Positions 7,265-11,509 of a stretch of 11,509 nt of DNA are shown here, piece after piece. Every line of letters starts with the position of its first letter. Within the stretch, counting starts at the first letter, position 1. Both the position numbers and the translations under genes were made by a program. The stretch covers positions 1 through 11,509 of the forward strand of contig JADNRX010001298.1 in NCBI GenBank assembly GCA_015501595.1, read 5' to 3'. The DNA comes from Hymenopellis radicata. Its lineage: Eukaryota > Basidiomycota > Agaricomycetes > Agaricales > Physalacriaceae. The notes below the pieces were generated by a model. That model did no database searches, was not told the DNA's origin, and saw only the letters and a list, made by a program, of their open reading frames with translations.

Positions 7265-8953
7265 CTATTCTCCAGAGCGTCCCCCCGAACAGAACAACCG
7301 GGCGTCACCGTTCACGTATTGAACATCAATGTGACCACCAGAACCTGTAACCCACTGCCGACATTTACCATCACCAAAGCCGCCCGACGTAACAGCAAAG
7401 AACACAGTCTCTGCCGGGTATCCTGTCTGCACAGCGATGTTGGTTCCGTTACGGCCAGGACTGCCGATGTTCGTGAGTATAACGACCACCGGACCCTTCT
7501 CGAACGCAAGGCCGTACTGAGACTGTGTGAGAATCTCGGTAGGCGCTTTCGTCCACGTCTCGTTCAGCTCCGCCACCAGGTAGTTTCGTGCGGTGTTTAA
7601 TTCGCTGATGTAGGTGTACGCGGTTGTATTCGTATAGCCAGATGGCCACAACGGTTCTCGGTTGTAAGGGTCAGCAGCGCCAGAGAAGTACTGTTCCTGG
7701 CCAGCGTAAACGATGGGAATACCATCAGCCATGAACGTCCAAGTCATGGCGTTGTACATGGCTTGCGGGTCGACTGTATGGCTATGCCATCTCGGAACGT
7801 CGTGATTTTCCAAGAAGTTCCCTAGCACCGTGGTATCCTGGAACTTGGCTTTGCTCTGTTCCAAGACATCCGCGACCTGGCTAATGTTCAGGTCTCCCGG
7901 AATCGAGAATGCATCCTTCAGCGCGGTATACATCGGATAATTCAGGACGGAATCGAGAGCGTTTGGCCCTTGATATGCAGCAACCGGGTCGACGTTTGCA
8001 TCGCCAAAACTTCACCCATGCAGAACACGCCCGCGCTGCCGCAGAATTTAGGCCAAAATGAAACGTCGACGTGCTGTTTAACACTCTTATTACTTCATGG
8101 AAGATTTTTCATTTAATAGCCTTACCTTTGCCGCGTCAATCCGAAGGCCGTCAATCTGGTATTCCTGGACGAATTTGGCGATCCAGGTGTTGTAAGTGTC
8201 GATGACCTCCTGCTTGCCGGTATCGATATCAGGCAAAGTAACATTTTGGTCACCCAGCCAGCAATCCTGCTCCGAGGTCGTGTTACCCCACTCGATGGGA
8301 CAGTACGGATGGTAGTAAGAAGCGTCTTTGAAGAGGTAGGAGGAATAGTCGGGGGTTGTGGATGTCGCCATCACGTTGTTTACCACTATGTCGACCATGA
8401 TATACATTTGACGCTCATGAAGAGCATCAACAAGGGCATGCAGGTCGTCCGATGTTCCGAATTTGTCGTTCAGTTGTGTGATGTCCGCCATCCAGTAACC
8501 ATGGTAGGGATAACCATATGCTGTTCGAGGTCCGTCATAGTTTTGGTTCACGGGCGAGATCCAAACTAGAAAAAAGTTGGTAAATAAGGAGGAAATACGC
8601 GGGGTGTAAGCAGCGCACTTGCGGTGAAACCAGCGTTGTGAATATAATCAAGATTTTCTCGAATTCTGATAATACACTTGAGAGAGGTTCCAATGCACAA
8701 TGGAGATGCTCACGTATTCCAGGTACCTCCGCAATAGTCCTGGTTCCCTGGGTCGCAGGCGTTGAGGTCAGATCCCGTTGGAAGGGCGTAACGGTCAGTT
8801 ATAATCCTAGAATGAGTTGGTGTCGGCGAGATAGGAAAAGGGCCCGAAGAAAACATACTGGTAGAGACTCCGTCCCCGCCACTGCTCAGCAGTCGCCGCA
8901 AAGATTTGTGGTATAATGAGGTGAAGGATCGCGAGGGTCCAAGACAGATGCAT
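7265..8953 (-). pseudogene. Secreted GH13 alpha-amylase (Taka-amylase type) with one frameshift
   Basis: Minus-strand exons 8953-8859, 8806-8714, 8665-8619, 8565-8126 and 8073-7265; introns of 52, 48, 53 and 52 nt. With one base restored the product is 494 aa, the usual length. There is a signal peptide at 1-20, then TAEQWRGRSLYQIITDRYAL and the GH13 regions: I, VDIVVNNV (137-143, Asn142 where Taka-amylase has His); II, GLRIDAAKH with nucleophile Asp222; III, MGEV with acid/base Glu246; IV, FLENHDVPRW with Asp317. It would hydrolyse alpha-1,4 bonds of starch or glycogen outside the cell. At the A run 8006-8009 one base is missing just after Glu246, so the frame as written ends at 7942-7944. 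A second possible loss at 7300-7302 would give a family-like end (PVVLFGG...QICG) reading on to a stop at 7170-7172; that part is tentative. Consensus error is a real alternative to pseudogene. Confidence 0.88.
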
Positions 8954-9496
8954 GGTGTAGAGAACGTGAGGGAGTCAACTAAGATAAAGAGCGTAGAGGC
9001 GACTGGAGCGGCAAGTGACAGAGAGGTTGAGTTTACAAGCGAAGCATGCCGGGGAAAAGCCTGGCTGGCTGCCTAATTAGCTTCCCGCTTAGGAAGCGAC
9101 CATATGGCGAGGTCAGATGATATTGTCCATGTTTGGCTCGCGACACTTAACCATGGAAGCCAGGGCCCAGGGGCTCGTCTCGTGAGTCGCCCTGTCTTGC
9201 AATCTTGTAGCACCTTGGGCCGAAAGCGACTCCTCAGTTTTCATTCGTGACGGGAGGAAAGAGAGATGGCGTACGTCGCGTCTGCGGAGCCGAATTGCAT
9301 ATAAACGAGATGCGCACGGACATCTTATAATCTTATCACCGTTCTCGTGACGCGCACCCATACACCTCCACAGACATACACATACATCTGTCACAAGGCT
9401 TCAAGCTTGGCTTTCAACGAATGAGTTCGTACCAACTTGAAGGTTGTTCCACGAGAAAGTCCTGGAAGTTTAAACCACTCGTATGGGTCTAGGACA
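8954..9496 (-). promoter_or_regulatory. Amylase upstream region with carbon-catabolite-repressor-like sites
   Basis: This is 543 bp between the amylase start and the 3' end of the hydrolase gene. Two matches to the fungal CreA/Cre1 consensus SYGGRG lie at 9003-9008 (CTGGAG) and 9049-9054 (CCGGGG), within 100 bp of the amylase ATG. This would suit a glucose-repressed amylase, but the motif is short and common by chance. A TATA-like GCATATAAAC lies at 9298-9307. No coding frame here is convincing; the 94-codon antisense frame at 9113-9394 shows no family motif. Confidence 0.3.
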
Positions 9497-10573
9497 TTAC
9501 GTGGCTCCCAGAAAGCTGAGTAGAAGCTCAAAATACCCTTGGAAAACGTAAATCCGCAGAGAAGACAAGAAGGGGACTAGGCACTTACTTTTCCGGTGCC
9601 TGGTACATCGGCAAGTGTGGCGTTAAACAGGTCCTTCCTGCATATCTACCCACTTACACGCCGTAATCAGCTCAAAGAACGGGCGCACTGCTGGCGCCCA
9701 CATCTCGACTTCTGGCAAGAAATGAGGAGCGTCCTTGCAGTTACAGTGGCGACCGACCAGGTTCGAAGAGTCTTCGACATCGTAAAGTCTGGATGCTCTA
9801 AGTAGAAGGCGACACATCAAAAAGTAACGTTCATTAGGTAGCCCTTGCTCACTATTTTTTGCCATTACTCGTAGACTCTCCAGCAGATCTTCCGGCCACG
9901 GGTCCAGACTACATATATGCATCTGGTAATAACGCTGCATGGCTGCCTTATACTCTTCCGAACTAGTCGTACCCTCGGTTCTCTGCCTTTTGATGACCTC
10001 GTTCAGCCCGTCTGGCATCGCGCCAGTCCTGTAAACAGTCCCTTCTGGATACAATTCCGCTGATGCGGATGTATGAGATGTTTCAGTCATGCATGCGGTC
10101 GGCGGGAGGCCTAATCTGCGCCCAGAACAGCGCCCCAAGAGTGTCCAAGCAAGTCAAAATTGTCACGTATGCCAAGGTGTGTCAGAAGGTTATCGAGTTC
10201 GTCCATGAAGACCAGATTCCGGAGGCGAGTCAGGATACTGAGTAGACTGAGTAAGGCCAAGCTGGTTGTAATAGTACACGATCGGAATTCCAACTTCGGT
10301 GTAGAGTTTGTTATAGGGCCTACGGCGGTTGAGTAACGATGGAACACAACTGACAAGTCATACTTCATACTGAAATGCGTCGTGAGCATCCAATTCTTAC
10401 ACGAAGAGGACATATCTACTCACTTAAATGTAATCCATTCCGGGGTCACCATGTAGCATCACCACAGGACGACGTTTGCTCTTGAGATCACCAACAAGCA
10501 TATACCACGTCGTGAATGTGCGCTCCCCAACGGCAAAGAGAACAGTCCAGTCTGTAGTAGGTATGATACTCAT
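9497..10573 (-). pseudogene. Decayed proline-iminopeptidase-like alpha/beta-hydrolase (S33)
   Basis: Reading the minus strand from the ATG at 10573, family segments appear in order but in different frames. They are FAVGERTFTTWYMLVGDLKS; the oxyanion segment HGDPG (10453-10439, usually HGGPG); GIPIVYYNQLGLTQST (usually ..YYDQ..); FMDELDNLLTHLGI; and the nucleophile elbow GHSWG (10146-10132). Next come SAELYPEG, MPDGLNEVIKRQ and PWPEDLLESL, then TLRTWSV, VRPFFELI, KWVDM, MYQAPEK and YFELLLSFLGAT with stop at 9497-9499. Probable introns are 9798-9852 and 9538-9588, and another starts at the GTGAGT after the HGDPG exon. In-frame stops include TAA just after GMDYI and TAG at 10111-10113, 18 nt past GHSWG; several further frame changes are needed. 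The family releases N-terminal Pro or other residues from peptides or amides. This copy looks non-functional. Exact exon ends are uncertain. Confidence 0.75.
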
Positions 10574-11320
10574 CGTGAAAGGCAAACTCCGCAGTGGATG
10601 ACATCAGACACAATGATGGGCGCTCTCACGCCGAGTCGAAGTCTGTCGAAGTACGGACACGAATGGATTCACAGCGGACACTGCTCTAGCAGTTCTCATG
10701 AAAATGCATACAGCACACATCTCGAGAGCCTCAAATTTCAAAGTTGACAGTTTTGAGCAACACGCGCTGCCCTGAGATGAGTTTCTCGGGAGATCGGTCC
10801 GGACTCCGAACGTATCAATCGCACAATACGGCTCATCTCTTGAGTCTGTGCATCTTGACATGACAGTCTTGCTCTGGATTATGTCTGTCATTCTGTGTAA
10901 ATTTCTTAAATTCCTACATGTGAAACTTACGCAGGGCAAACACGTCTTGGGCGCGATCTATACAAGTTGTCCAACAACTCGACTGTCCCCAGGTACTACG
11001 TTTTGCCATTGCAAGAGCTCGCACGTCGTCTTCGGGTGCATGTTTTCAAAGGATTGCCACCAGCCAACTTGCGCATCTCGGAACACAATTGTGCGGCTGA
11101 AACTGCTCGTCGTATGAATTATTGAACTTTCCCGCCGCACCCACCCGTTGTTGGTGGCGTGAGCTCAAAGATGAAACGTCCCAGATCCTTGGCATACTCG
11201 TCGAGACCATATATATATCAAGAAACTGTTCAATTGCCTTTTATCCTGGCCATCATGCAATCCCAGCCTTATCCACTCATAGGCAACTTGTACCTCTTAC
11301 TATATTCTGCATGAACTGAC
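10574..11320 (-). other. Unresolved region, some coding-like minus-strand segments
   Basis: No gene model can be closed here. On the minus strand two stretches look coding: about 11212-11130 (reading YGLDEYAKDLGRFIFELTPP) and about 11100-10975 (reading VFRDAQVGWWQSFENMHPKT). They are in different frames from each other, and an alternative frame through the first is open as well. They may be further exons of the gene at the right edge or decayed remains. The half next to the hydrolase (10574-10950) shows no family motif on either strand. Confidence 0.3.
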
Positions 11321-11509
11321 CGGATTGCGGTAGACACCCCCAGGCAAGTTCGAGGACCCGTGGGAGAGCCAGGCCATGTAGTCCTCTTCATATTCCAGAG
11401 GCTCCTCCAGTGCTCGTAACTCTATTTCCTTCAGGGTAATGTCTGCGGTGCATAACACATTCATTCGTGGAATAAATGCATCCTTCAACATGCGTGTACC
11501 GTCCCGAAG
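11321..11509 (-). CDS. Partial unrecognised coding exon at the right edge
   Basis: The minus strand is open from the window edge (11509) through 63 codons to a possible donor (CCG|GTCAGT) at 11321/11320. It reads LRDGTRMLKDAFIPRM, then an acidic segment (LEEPLEYEEDYMAWL), then SHGSSNLPGGVYRN. The codon choice and composition look like real protein. The Met at 11491 need not be the start because the frame stays open upstream to the edge. I do not recognise the family. It may continue leftward into the segments at about 11212-10975. Confidence 0.4.

Noticed and set aside
8618..8626. GC-AG intron (GCAAGT donor) in the amylase
   Set aside because: Using the ordinary GT four bases downstream joins in phase and gives the expected FTAIWISPV; the GC donor does not.
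9421..9492. Short plus-strand gene after the TATA-like sequence at 9298
   Set aside because: Only 23 codons, no motif, and it runs towards the 3' end of the minus-strand hydrolase.
1..11509. CRISPR array, tRNA or rRNA genes
   Set aside because: No regularly spaced repeats, no recognisable tRNA T-loop/acceptor pattern and no rRNA-like sequence were seen on either strand.

Overview
The window looks like a piece of a filamentous fungal genome, most likely an Agaricomycete (basidiomycete). The genes are broken by many very short GT-AG introns (about 46-58 nt). The gene set also fits: an Igo1/endosulfine, an Lto1, an 8-cysteine GPI-anchored secreted protein, a membrane-anchored fungal P450 and a Taka-type alpha-amylase. 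No complete gene is visible as one uninterrupted reading frame. The gene models here were built by joining exons by eye, using splice signals, frame phase and remembered family motifs.

Left part (1-3466), plus strand. Positions 1-889 hold no gene I can recognise. Two foldback (inverted-repeat) elements at 890-935 and 1078-1132 share an unusual 13-15 bp arm. Just downstream is a clean four-exon Igo1/endosulfine gene (1266-1824) with the FDSGDY phosphosite motif. After a gene-poor stretch comes a clean four-exon gene (2812-3466) for a small secreted, CFEM-like, probably GPI-anchored protein.

Middle (3467-6933). A seven-exon P450 gene runs on the plus strand (4031-5943). Its first 1.5 kb is intact, but three single-base losses interrupt the region around the heme-binding end. 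It converges on a clean three-exon LTO1 gene on the minus strand (6358-6933). The Lto1 protein has ten-position GX3 repeats and a C-terminal Met-Ser-Phe that fits the CIA-targeting tripeptide consensus.

Right part (7265-11509), all minus strand. A five-exon secreted GH13 alpha-amylase (7265-8953) has one base missing directly after the catalytic Glu motif. Beyond it lies a decayed proline-iminopeptidase-like (S33) alpha/beta-hydrolase (9497-10573) with in-frame stops and several frame changes. A coding-looking fragment I cannot identify runs off the right edge.

The genes do not form an obvious pathway cluster. Two are core regulatory or biogenesis genes (Igo1, Lto1) and the rest are secreted or accessory enzymes. 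The main unusual features are the paired foldbacks upstream of Igo1 and the contrast between three clean small genes and three enzyme genes carrying frame lesions. Several of those lesions are single-base losses in or next to homopolymers, so consensus error and true gene decay must be told apart.
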